Shown here in pieces: positions 28,706 to 38,684 of a stretch of 64,000 bases of DNA; the first letter of the stretch is position 1; each line of letters starts with the position of its first letter. The translations under genes and the position numbers were made by a program. The notes beneath the pieces are model-generated. The model ran no database searches and was not told the DNA's origin. It was given only the letters and a program-made list of their open reading frames with translations. This DNA comes from Lanius collurio. Taxonomy: Eukaryota > Chordata > Aves > Passeriformes > Laniidae. The stretch is from positions 6,183,354 through 6,247,353 of the forward strand of contig JACBWW010000046.1 of assembly GCA_020086605.1 (NCBI GenBank), written 5' to 3'.

Positions 28706-28779
28706 CATCCATCCATCCATCCATCCATCCATCCATCCATCCATCCATCCATCCATCCATCCATCCATCCATCCATCCA
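28706..28779. repeat. (CCAT)n tetranucleotide microsatellite
   Basis: About 18.5 uninterrupted copies of a four-base unit (ATCC/CCAT on the plus strand, GGAT on the minus strand) fill 74 bases. The absence of interruptions points to an active, probably polymorphic microsatellite. Read on the minus strand it produces a spurious repetitive Trp-Met-Asp-Gly frame. It lies in the first intron, about 4 kb upstream of the internal CpG island. Confidence 0.97.
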
Positions 28780-30309
28780 GGCTGGGTCTGAGCTTTCATT
28801 TACCGTAATTTGCAAAACTGGGTAAAGCACACTGCAGCCTGGCCGTGTAAGGCTGAGCTTAGACTCAGGAGAGCCAGTCCTTAGTTCCATGGTCATGTTC
28901 TGGTGGTTTGAGTGGAAGAGGAGCATTGACAGCATTGTATATGATAAAGAATGGGTACAACTGGAACTTAACCTTGGGAAAACTCCAGTGTGTCTGCAGT
29001 GTCCCTATTCCTCTTCAGGTGATAGCTGCTGTTCTTACTCACTGGACTGTGAGTTAGAAACAGAAGTGCTGTTGCCCTCAACTGAGCAGTCATGACCCAG
29101 AAATCCTTGAGAAACAGTAAATAAGGAACCTACCTTGGCACTTCTACTGAGTAATTTTTTCTTAAAAAAGAAAAGGAAAAAACTGCTCTTTTAAGTAGCA
29201 TCATTTACACTTGTGAGCTGCCTGAATCCATCCTGTCACATAAATTACCACTTCTGAACTCAGCTGTCAGGAAGTGTCCTCACAAGTTGATGTCCATGGG
29301 GGCTGTCAGTGGAAGGGGATCAGTTTCATGGCAAACAGGAGGAATTCAAGCATCAAGTGAATATGCTCATCCTCATGTTACCTCAAGTGGTCAGGGCATC
29401 TTAGTCCTGGCAGAAGCGAGCTCTGTTGTCACCTTTGCTCCTCAGACTGCCCTTGTTCGCTGTAAGGCTGGGTCTGATATCTGAAGCAAGTCCCATCCTT
29501 CTGCAGCTCAAGCAATTAGATCCTGACCCAGCAAGTGGCCCTGCAGCAGAGGCTCCAGGGATATTGTAGTTTCTTTACAGGAATAAAGGCCATAGGCTTT
29601 TCTCTTTGCTCTGCTGCTTTCTCCAGCTTTGATGCTGATACCATTGGAATGAGATTGGCTCATCTAGTAGTGGAGCTGAGCCCTGACAGATGGATCTGGC
29701 TTGCTGGGAAGGGTTCAAAAGGCAGCACCTACCCTTTGTTGTATTTCCTGCATGCTAATGAAGCCCCTAATTTCTGGAGCTACTTTTTAAGCCTTATAGG
29801 TTGTACGTTGGTTTTGGCATGGATGCTTCTTTTGTTTTAATTCCTCCCATTTGAAATATATGGGAGAACAAAGGGAATAAAATGCCAGCTGCCCTACACC
29901 CTCCCCCCTCAAAAGAGTAATAACAAGAGAATTGTAAAGGTGCATTCTGGTGAGAACAGTTGTTTGCTGCCAGGAGTTGAAACCTGGAGAGCTGAAGCTC
30001 TGTGTTATCAGTGACAGGTTCCTGAATGTGCGCTGTCCTTGGGCTGTGCATGGGAGCCTCACTTCAGCAGTGTACAGCACTTGCTGTGATGTCAGCCCTG
30101 CATGCATGCATTTCCAGCCTTCTCCATGACCACATGGAGAAGGATTTGCAGCAATCCAAACACTGACAAAACTGTATTTGTTGACTTGCAGAAAAGCCTA
30201 ACTCATGCTCCTCTGGGCTGTGATCATGTAAGCCAAAACATGATGACTGCTGCCTATGCTTGCTGGCTTCCCAGTCCTGAGAAACCTGTGAAGCAGATTC
30301 ATTTATTTA

Positions 30310-30402
30310 GGCCCTGATTCAGCAAAGCACTTAAGTACATGCTTCAGATTGTCTTTCCAGAAAGACTGTTGGCATGCTCAGAGTTTAAGCATGTGTTTAA
30401 CT
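30310..30402. repeat. Possible ancient amniote interspersed repeat (unnamed)
   Basis: The stretch beginning GGCCCTGATTCAGCAAAGCA and continuing CTTAAGTACATGCTT, with a second block GTTTAAGCATGTGTTTAAC around 30382-30400, resembles a dispersed sequence I remember from bird, turtle and crocodile genomes. That sequence carries paired ..CACTTAAGCACATGCTTAA.. blocks. The two blocks are partly complementary, as expected of a DNA-transposon-like relic. I cannot name the family and have not aligned it. It may also have been kept as conserved non-coding DNA. Confidence 0.4.
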
Positions 30403-32368
30403 GCTCTCCTGAATGCCCAGCAAACAAGTGATGGGGCAGTGTGTGCTGCTGCACTCTGCTGGGTGCCTCTCAGGCTGCGGAATTGGGGTATGACAAATAT
30501 ATTCATTAATTTGTCTCCCAACAGTACAGGAGCTATAGTGCCAGGGTTTGAGGTGAGTCTATCCTTCTGCAGGGAGGTGGGTTGTTTCCATAGCACAGAA
30601 AATTTCTTGTGTCTCTTGAATGTTGCACAGATAAGTGTGCCCTTCTGCAGGGTGTGGGGCAGGGGCAGTTTGCATCAGTGGGTTTGTTTCCTCCCCCACG
30701 AGTTGTAAAAAAAAGTATCCACTGTGTTGCATGTGGCTGAATGTTTTGATAGTTGTAGTTTAATGTTTTGTAGGATTAATTTGATTTAGCTTTCATTAAC
30801 ATGATGCCCTTCATTTTGAGGACTGAGCAGTTTAGTGCAGCCATGTGTCTGTGGGCAGTGTGTGATCCTGAGCTGCATGGTTTGAGAGCAAGATCAACAT
30901 TTGATTTGTTACACTGAGATTTCTTGAGGTTGAAAGGCTGGGAAGGGCAGATGTTACTACACTGTTTGGACATCTTGGTGTTTGGTGTGACAGTATATTA
31001 AGTCAGACCCATCATATTCCATCCCAGCATTAACAGACCCTCACTTCCCTTGAAAGTCTGAAGCTGTGCATAGGCACTTAATCCATAAGATGGCTGTATT
31101 TCAGTCTGCTCGGAAGAGTTTCTGAGATTGCATTCTTTCTAATCCCCACCCATATCTGACCTGTTCTAGCTCGTTTTTGAGAGCTGCACCCAGCTAGCCC
31201 TTAGCTTCCTGCAGAAGGTTTTCTGCCCATCTTTTCCTTTCTTTTGCTTGCTGAGCTCATTTGAATGGGGAGTCTACCTATAAGTGAATGGGATTCCTGT
31301 AAAAATTTGCCCCGTTTGCACAATTGGAATTGAATTAAAGCATCTCTTCTTTGCAAAACCCAAAAGACACGAGCATGATTTGATGTGCCTCTTCTTCTCT
31401 TTGAAGTTTAAAACACACTTAGCAATATAATGTTTGCAGTCTCTGTTCCCCACCTGATGTGCAAAAATGCTAAGGTCCTTCCAGAAACATGGGTCAGATC
31501 AAGCCTGGTGGTGATGCCTCAAGCTGGATTGCAGGGATCTGGGCAGGTTTTGTTATCAACTTGAGTCTAATTAAACCTAGAAAATACTTGCAATGTAGGT
31601 TTAACGAGTTTTGTTTTCTCTGAATTGAAATGATTCGATCTGTGAATCAAAGCGCCTCTGTGCTCCACCCCCTGCTGCTGATGACAGCCTCTTCCCACAC
31701 TTCTTCCGTGGTAGCATCGTTTCCATTGTTTCTAGCTCCAGTAGGTTTCAGTTACTGATCAGTGTAATTGCAATAATACACCAATAATAAAAGAGGAATT
31801 TAAGCTTCCTTTTTTTTTTTTTTTTGTAGTTGAAGGCTCTTCTCCTATGAAAGCTTGAAATCTTAATAGCAGTCACACAAGCAACATCCTGCGCCTGTCA
31901 AATGTTTGCAAAAGTGGACGGTCATACTTTACTAAGATAAAGGACTGGATTTTGGAAACTTGAAAATAGCGCAATCCTGTCAGGTGGCAGTGGTACAGCT
32001 AATATTAGAATGGGCGACTAGGCATAGCTTAACATTTTAGTTGATGCCAAGGAAGACTTCAACTGGAATGCATTGAAAGTTGTTTGTTGCATAACACGAG
32101 TTGCTGGAGTCAGAGTAATTCGAGTTTTCTTTGGTCTGGTGGAAAACTACAGCTGTGAGCAATGAGTTAGTTTTTTTCCGTGTGTGTGTGTGGCTTAGGT
32201 TTCCCTGTCGGATTTGCTCTTAGTGTTGTAGGCTCTGAATCCATAGAGGAGCGGCTTTGAACCAGTCGTTTGTCTTTATGTGCCATCGCAGGAGCAGGCC
32301 TGAGCTGGGGAAGGGTTTAATGGAACACCTTGAAGCGCGGAGGGGTGTAGGGCTGAGCTGTAGCCTTG

Positions 32369-32375
32369 TATATAA
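32369..32375 (+). promoter_or_regulatory. TATA-box-like motif upstream of internal CpG island
   Basis: TATATAA, followed by G, lies about 150 bases upstream of the internal CpG island in the plus orientation. If functional it would start transcription near 32400, just before the long A tract. Motif matches of this length are common by chance, so this is only a candidate. Confidence 0.25.
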
Positions 32376-32435
32376 GAAAGCCACCTTCCTGCCTGAACGC
32401 TTCCTACGGAAGAGGGGGTGTGTTAGTTAATGTGA

Positions 32436-32440
<5 letters not shown>

Positions 32441-32472
<32 letters not shown>

Positions 32473-32488
32473 AAAAAAACAAAAAAAA
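32441..32488. repeat. Poly(A) tract bordering the internal CpG island
   Basis: The run is nearly pure A with two C interruptions, continuing into an A/C-rich stretch to about 32500. It sits directly at the 5' edge of the GC-rich island. Long A tracts disfavour nucleosomes, so it may help keep the promoter open; that is inference. Its length is likely variable between individuals and assemblies. Confidence 0.9.
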
Positions 32489-32519
32489 CACCCCAAAAAA
32501 CTGAAGAACAAAATATTCC

Positions 32520-32850
32520 CCCGTAGTCTGAGAGGGCCTGGGGGTGCAGCCCCCGCCTTTGGCTCGGAGGTTGAGCTGTCCCCTCCCCTGTCGGCCGGTC
32601 TGGGCGGGGTTCGGAGGTCCCGCAAACGCCCGGAGAGTCCCGGGGCTGCGGAGTGCGGCGGACACCCCCCGCATCAGTATGAAATGATCTCTTGTATTGG
32701 TCGGCTGCCCGCGGGTGCTGCTGTAACGGCAAGCCCCATTGGCCGGCGTCGCCTCCCATGCGCAGCGCGTCGCGGGCAGTGCCCCCGTGCCCGCAATGGC
32801 CGCCGGCGCCGCCCCGCGCCCGCCCGAGCGGGGCCGCAGGCTCCTGGTTG
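32520..32850 (+). promoter_or_regulatory. MBNL3: Internal CpG island, candidate alternative promoter
   Basis: About 330 bases of CpG-dense sequence stand out sharply from the AT-richer intron. They end just before the exon whose acceptor is at 32874. Two inverted CCAAT boxes (ATTGG at 32696-32700 and 32738-32742), 42 bases apart, suggest NF-Y-type binding. A TGTAACGGC Myb-like word (32722-32730) also occurs in the upstream island (272-280). No good splice donor was found inside the island, so a transcript from here could read straight into exon 2 without splicing. Promoter activity is inferred. Confidence 0.7.
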
Positions 32851-32964
32851 ATTCTATTTCTCTTTTTCCTGCAGGTTGCTGAAAAGTGCCTTTCCTGAAG
32901 CCACCGCTGCTTGGATTTCTGTCTAGGGCTGCCTCTCTCTGCCCCTCGCGCCCCTCTCTGTTTA

Positions 32965-33566
32965 ATGCGGCATTGCTTGCGGTCCGTGCCCTGACGGCGG
33001 CTCCTCCAGCCTTGCCCTTTTTTTTTTTTTTTTTGCTCCCCATTTACACGCAGTTTGCTCAGCCATTTTATTTTTTTTCCTTCCCCCGACTATGTAGCAA
33101 ATACTTAAAAGAAAGAGGAGAAAAAAAATCAGACATTCTTTTGCCTGTTTTGATGCTCATGGACCATAATTTTTAGAAACAAGGAAAAGAAGGAAAAAAC
33201 AAAACAAAACAAACCTGAAGTTTTCTCCCCAAGGACTGAGACCGTTCCACAAACTGAAGTGCTGCCAGCAGCATATGCTTTTTGCAAGAATAATTGAAAC
33301 TATTAACTGGAGAGCACAGAATTCTTTTGAAAATCTGCCAGTTATTTGCAAGTAACTTTGGCAGTGGCACAAAATATAACACTTGTATTTTAACTTCTAC
33401 AATTGCACTTTTAGGAGCTGGCCTCTAATTTGATTTTCAGTTGTTCTGATAAGATTTCTATTTTATGATTGGCTTTGTGTTTAATTCTTGTTTAAAGTAA
33501 CACGATTTGACTTACATGAAAACCTAAGTGCTGATGAATAGGAGTTCTACCAAAGCAACAAGTTAG
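32965..33566 (+). promoter_or_regulatory. Cluster of upstream ORFs in the MBNL3-like leader
   Basis: Eight ATGs precede the main start. Their frames are 32965-32994 (9 codons), 33092-33097 (a bare ATG-TAG), 33153-33176 (7 codons, with a second in-frame ATG at 33159), 33275-33355 (26 codons), 33465-33500 (11 codons), 33516-33527 (3 codons) and 33534-33566 (10 codons). All terminate before the main ATG, so none overlaps or extends the protein. Such a leader would be expected to lower and condition translation of the main ORF. The frames are read directly; the regulatory effect is inferred. Confidence 0.6.
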
Positions 33567-33701
33567 TTATTTCTTCACGTTTAACTTGAATTCACTTTTT
33601 TTACCCTTTTTTTAAAAAAAAAGAAGAAAAAAGAAGATCAGCAGTAAATACTACCCTGAGGAAGGGTGTGATTGCTTGCATTTTAATTTTTGTTTTTTAA
33701 T

Positions 33702-33875
33702 ATGGCTGTAAACGTTTCCCTGGTTCGTGATACAAAATGGCTGACGTTAGAAGTGTGTCGAGAATTTCAGAGAGGGACTTGTTCTCGGTCTGATGCAGAG
33801 TGCAAGTTCGCCCATCCATCACGGAGTTGCCATGTGGAAAATGGTCGAGTTATTGCCTGCTTTGACTCCCTAAAG
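33702..33875 (+). CDS. MBNL3: Muscleblind-like protein 3, coding exon 1 (residues 1-58)
   Basis: The 58 codons begin [20 protein letters not shown] and end FDSLK, in phase 0 at the donor. Muscleblind-like proteins bind YGCY motifs in pre-mRNA through tandem CCCH zinc fingers and regulate alternative splicing, mRNA localisation and stability. Zinc finger 1 is complete: Cys19, Cys27, Cys34 and His38 in CX7CX6CX3H spacing. Cys53 is the first ligand of zinc finger 2, which continues in the next exon. The start codon has A at -3 and G at +4, a strong context, and matches the family N-terminus. An upstream in-frame reading is possible only from a non-ATG codon. CHVENGRV here and RCTREN in the next exon fit MBNL3 better than MBNL1 or MBNL2, which have CQVENGRV and RCSREN. 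Family certain, paralogue likely. Confidence 0.93.
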
Positions 33876-36800
33876 GTGAGGACTGTAACACATGCATTAC
33901 CTAAGCTTCCTTGCTTTTCCTTCCCTTCCTAGAGGCTCAGTTTGCAGGGGTGTGGGTTGTGCAGAACTGCTGTTTATTGCTCTGTGTCTGCAGGGAGGAT
34001 GCCGCTGGTGTGGGATGCATCTCATGAAATCTAGACTGAGTGACATTGGGTGCGATTTGCCTGGAGTGCCAGGCATTGCAGAGAGAGAGGATTTTACCCA
34101 GACCATTTTTCAGTGGTAGCTCAGGTCCAATATAGCTGTCCCTGAAATAGAGAACACAGGTTGTGGGCAGCAAATGAAATAAGAAGAGTAGAGAGAACTG
34201 AAACCCAGTGTTTGAGTGCCCAGATCACATCAGCTGTGCATTTGGTGCAGGGATTGAAATGTGTTTTTAATGAGCAGAAATGAAAGCAGCATTTTAAGAT
34301 AATGAATCAGCTTTACATGTATTTCCTGAAGGCAGAGTTGCAGAAGCACTCTAATGCTGTCCTGGAGATGAGGACCAGCCAAAATATTTGGAGAACAACA
34401 TTTCCAGAAATGGCCATTGGGAAAATGCTTTCTGCAAGGAACACTCAAACTCAATGGCTCTGCCAGGCCTGGTGGAGCAATGGCTGAGCCTTGTGATTGG
34501 TGCTATAATCTTTGCAGAGTCGATGTTGGAGGCAATAAATGGCTCTTGGTTGCTTGTTGCTGGTGCTCCAGCGGTTTCTTTCAAAAATACCAAAGACCTA
34601 GTCTATGAGTCAGGGTGAGGAGTGGGGGTGCTTACAGGAGGGGAATGTGATTATATCTTTCTGGTCTCACTTCACTGTGGTTCTTGGGAAAGGATCATCC
34701 ATATTTTTTTTCTTTTTCCCAAATGTATGGCTCCTCAAAAGTATTTTTGCTGAGACCATATGGGTAACTGATGGCAAATGAGAATTTTTCAGATTGTGTT
34801 TAAGGTTTTGACCAGAGTAATTAACCTGTTAAAATTTCTAGAAAGAATCTGGAAAATTTTACAATCTTGGAAGTTTTCTCTTGAACTTCAATAGTTGCTT
34901 GAAAAGTTTTGGATTTATTTTTATGAGCATAATGAGTTACAGAACTGGCAGAATTATATATGCAGAGATTCAGACCAGGACTGGATCAGGACTAACACTG
35001 GATTACCCATATTGTTCCTGTTAGTGGCTTCTTCAAGTTTTCACTTCTGTTCTCCTTCTTCGAGAAGCTCAAGTTTTCTGTTTGAGTTCAGTTTTCTCTT
35101 TTTAATTTGATTATATGCAATGACTCTCTTAGTTTTACAATGACTTTCTAATGTTCATTTACATTGCTGGTTTACTGACAGTGAGAGACAAACATTTTTT
35201 TATTGAAGGGGAAAAAAATCTATTTCTTTGTGCCCTTGAAACTAAGTTTTTTGAACTTAGGAAAGCTTCGTCGAGGGCTGACAACTCTGTCTTTGGGAAG
35301 TACTGGAGGAGAGGTCCAACTGTGCAGAGCAGTTGGCCAAAGGCTGGTGATGGGGTTGTTACTGCACCCCTCTTTGCAGACAGGAAAGTGGGTCTTGGAG
35401 CAGTTTCTTCAGACCCACGGATCTGGCACCTCTCAGTGGACAGAACCCTGTTTCCCTATGCCATGGAGGGCTGCGGTCCCCAATGCTGCAGCCTGAGTGT
35501 GTGTATCTAACGCCATGCATTTCCCAGTGGCGATAACCCCCCGGGGGACTAAACAATGGTCATTCCTGGGCCAGAGCTGGACTTGCAAAGCCCTGTTTGC
35601 AGTGGTCTTAGGGGCTCATGGCTGTGAGAGTAGCCACCCTCACGGGTGACCAGAGAGATATTACATTCCTAGACCTGTTAAGAGGCTTTTCATGCCCATC
35701 CTGTGGACGACCTTGTGCCCAAGAGCTATGGAACACTGACCCTCTCCTTCGGAGGGCTCCACAGGTGCTTAGTGCTCCCTTGTCTTTTCATGCCCTCCAT
35801 TAGCAGAACATCTGTGTTGCTGTATTGGCGGCAGGATATAGGATGCTTGCAGCTAGTAAGTTGTCTTGCAGCCGCCCAGGGCTTTGTTCAGATATTGCTT
35901 GTCTGCATCCATTGTGTGCTGCTGTTGCTTAGGGTTTTTTTTCTCACAGACCTCTTAAGCTTGAACAATGCCTTCATACAGGAACTTCTGATAACCCAGC
36001 AAACAATGGTTTCACCTCAGTGGTCAGGACAGAACACACAGGACTCCTTGAAGCTAATGGGCGCCTTCACTGATGCTCAAGTGGGGATCACCAGAAGATG
36101 CTCTGCAGGAACACTGTGTATTGTGCAATGCTTTGGTTGTGAAATATGTGGTCTTGGTTAGGTTGAAAGTTCAGGGCTGGATCTTGCTGTCCTGAGCTGT
36201 GTTTCTTCAAAGGGGGGGTTTGTACAGTTGTAGGCAGCAGAAGGAACCTTTCTTAAGCAGATTGATATAAAACTTAAAAATAGTTCCTTGCAAGAAGCTG
36301 CTACTAGAATCAGATACAAAGAGATCTCTTACTCGCGCATCCCTCCTTGTTATTCTGGAAGCAGTGTTCTCTAAATTAATTTATTTGAATGGCAGGAGAG
36401 GCTACACTGCTTGATTGCAGGGTAATCCAGAGGCACAAGCATCAGCTGTGCTGGGCCACCCTGTTTCCAGAAGTGACCCTGATGGCTGCTGGTCAGTGGC
36501 CAGTGCTCTCTGCTACCTCCTAGGCAGGTCCTATGGCACCTCAGAAATGTTCTGAGCAAAGGAGAGGAATGTCATCCCTGTAAACTTGGATGACCTTTGG
36601 GTTCGTTCATTGCTTCTCTCCCAGGCTCAGTGTGCACCATCCCATGCAGAGCCAGTGCATTTTGTAAGGTTCAGAACATGGTTTGCTGGCTCATGGCAGT
36701 TCTGACAGAGGTTTGTTTTGGCACTTTGGTAGGTTGCTCATCAAATCATTAACTTCCCTGTTCAGGCTAGATCAGGAGGGCAGGATATGAGCTTGTCCAA

Positions 36801-37761
36801 CTCTTAGTTCCTGGCCAGCAAGTCATTGGTTACATTTTCAGTTTCTGATGTTGTGAGAAAGGAAAAAAAGCATCGTCTTTTGTCACTAATGGAGCAGAGA
36901 GCTGAGAGATGGGGCATTAGGAGATAGTGACATATTATGTAAAAATATGTAGGTAACATACATCAGGTGTTTACAGAGGCTTTGATTTTTACTGCTCACT
37001 GTTTGGGTATCTGCACTGAGGGCTTGTGATTTTAAAAAAATTTATGAACGCAGCTTTATGAGGTGTTGGCTGGGATTTTTTTGCTGTTTAAGTGTTTTAA
37101 AATTTTCTTTATGAATGTAAATGTGAATTGAAGCTTAAAAGAGCATTTAGAGATGGAAAACAGTGGGGTGAAAAATTTCAGTAATATGAATTTTGACTCT
37201 GAGAGGTCTAAAGTAAAAAATGTTAAACTATTGCATCAATAGATTCATATCCATACATATCAGTACTCTATTAAAAAAAGGTGAATTTTTTCTGCGAACA
37301 GGCATAAAAATGAGTTTATAAGTAGTTTTGTCTAAATTTTCTATTTTCTGAGAGAAGTTGTATTCTTTGGTAATAAGTAGTCAAAGTTCCATGGCAATCT
37401 AAAAAGGTCACACTGCTTGGGCAATAGATGTACTGTATGATCTTGAAACTGATGTAACTGAGGCCGTTCCTCACAGTTTTCATGCTAATTTGTACCTGGT
37501 TTATGATGACTTGACTTGAATTATTTCTGACTGTTACTGGTTGGCAATCAAATCTGTTTTTTAAAATTTTTAATAAATTCCAAACTTAGCATATGGTTAC
37601 ACTTTTAGAGAGGAAGAAGAAAGCAAACAAAGCCATAGTCATATTTTTGGAGACATTTTGACTGCATGTCTCAGCTCAGTGTAATGGAGATGGGAATATT
37701 CCACATGAATAGTGTTGACCCAAGTCACCTGTGTAACAAACATCCTCTTTTCCTTCGCCAT

Positions 37762-38684
37762 TGTCTTGGTTTGAAAAGACAGATGTCTGCTAAGGAAGAT
37801 AGGAGCCTCCCTTGATATGAAGGATGCAATCCCCTTCTCTCTGAATTATTATAATTTTGAAATTAAGGGGCTTTCAGGCAAAGATATAAAGAATAGGAAT
37901 AACAGTTCTTTACTAAAATACAGATATATAAACAGGCAAACAAACAACAATAACTACAGTGGTGACAGCAAACAGAAGCACAAACCCAGTGCAGCCTCTC
38001 TCGGCTGTCAGGCCCTTTCCCCTTTGGTGCAGTTCCAGTCACAGCCGGCAGGGGCGCTGGCGGCTCCCGGTGAGCAGGGCAGGTGCGATGGTTCCCCCGC
38101 GGCTGCAGGGGGCGCTCCGGAGCGAGCTCGGGGAGCACACGGTAATGGCGGCCTGGGATCCGGGAAGGGATGGAAGAAAGGGTTCACAAACCTCCCTGGG
38201 CAGCCGATCCTGGTGTCTGTCCGGGCTCTTCTGTCCAGGCAGGCTGGAGCAGCAGTAGGAGCACAAATTCCGGGTGGCAGGCGAGATGTATTGAGATGCC
38301 GAGCTGTGGTAGGAACCCCCGGAGCTCTCGGCAGGCAGGACAGGCAGGGCTACAGAGCAGCAAGGCTTGAAGCAGCAGCATCTGCAGCTCAGCTCCCAGC
38401 GAGGCAGGGAAGGACAGGTTTTGGATCCCGGGGTTTCTCCAGCAGAGAGGAAAAACAGCAGGAGACCCGCAGTGCTGACGAGAATGGTCTCTCCCAGTTT
38501 CCGCACCAAGTCCCGAGTCCCAGGCACACACCCAGGTGAGGACAGTAGCCCCAGATGGGCTCCTCCTCTCCGTGGCCAGTTCTTTTGTTTCTCCCAAGTA
38601 CCCAGCAATTTGTTGTCTCAGTAACATATATGGGAGAAAATTCCTCAAGAGAAAAAAAAAAAGGGAACTCCAAAAACCCCAACA
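37762..38684. mobile_element. Solo LTR of a songbird endogenous retrovirus
   Basis: The element is 923 bases and starts TGTCTTGGTTTGAAAAGACA and ends CAAAAACCCCAACA, so it has the TG...CA termini of an LTR. The first ~160 bases match, from memory, an LTR family seen over and over in passerine genomes. The flanks GCCAT (37757-37761) and GTCAT (38685-38689) form a likely 5-bp target duplication with one mismatch. No internal retroviral genes are present, so it is a solo LTR left by recombination. It is more CpG-rich than the surrounding intron, and its 240-residue open frame (37817-38539) is not a retroviral protein. Orientation is uncertain: AGTAAAG as a poly(A) signal favours the minus strand, while TATATAAA at 37925-37932 reads on the plus strand. 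Confidence 0.85.

Larger units (their letters stand above)
505..32874 (+). other. MBNL3: First intron (about 32.4 kb), non-coding
   Basis: This intron is bounded by the donor GTAAGG at 505 and the acceptor TTTTTCCTGCAG ending at 32874. On both strands I see no conserved protein domain, tRNA or rRNA. Open frames are short and look random. Recognisable content is listed separately: low-complexity tracts, a CR1 fragment, a (CCAT)n microsatellite, a possible ancient repeat, a hairpin, and a second CpG island at its 3' end. AT-rich stretches such as 6230-6900 and 11060-11170 show nothing I can name. If the internal promoter at ~32.5 kb is used, this region is upstream flanking DNA rather than intron. 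Confidence 0.6.
32875..33875 (+). other. MBNL3: Exon 2: long 5' untranslated leader plus first coding segment
   Basis: The acceptor is strong: a pyrimidine-rich TCTCTTTTTCCTGCAG ends at 32874. The donor is AAAG|GTGAGG, with the last exon base at 33875. The first 827 bases are untranslated and contain several T- and A-rich runs and eight upstream ATGs; the coding start is at 33702. Muscleblind genes in vertebrates share this design of a long leader and the first zinc-finger segment in one exon. Whether transcripts begin inside the CpG island just upstream or are spliced from the exon ending at 504 cannot be told from sequence. Confidence 0.75.

Noticed and set aside
28636..28935. Repetitive Trp-Met-Asp-Gly peptide frame
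   Set aside because: It is the minus-strand translation of the tetranucleotide microsatellite, not a repeat protein.
31565..31603. TAAACCTA ... TAGGTTTA inverted words
   Set aside because: Eight-base arms with a longer spacer; within chance expectation for this window.
32423..33043. 206-residue minus-strand frame and a 161-residue plus-strand frame around the internal CpG island
   Set aside because: Both are made from the A tract (Lys or Phe runs) and GC-rich DNA. They overlap the promoter and leader and resemble no protein.
37817..38539. 240-residue open frame
   Set aside because: It lies wholly inside the solo LTR and has no gag, protease, polymerase or envelope motifs; LTR DNA is not expected to encode it.
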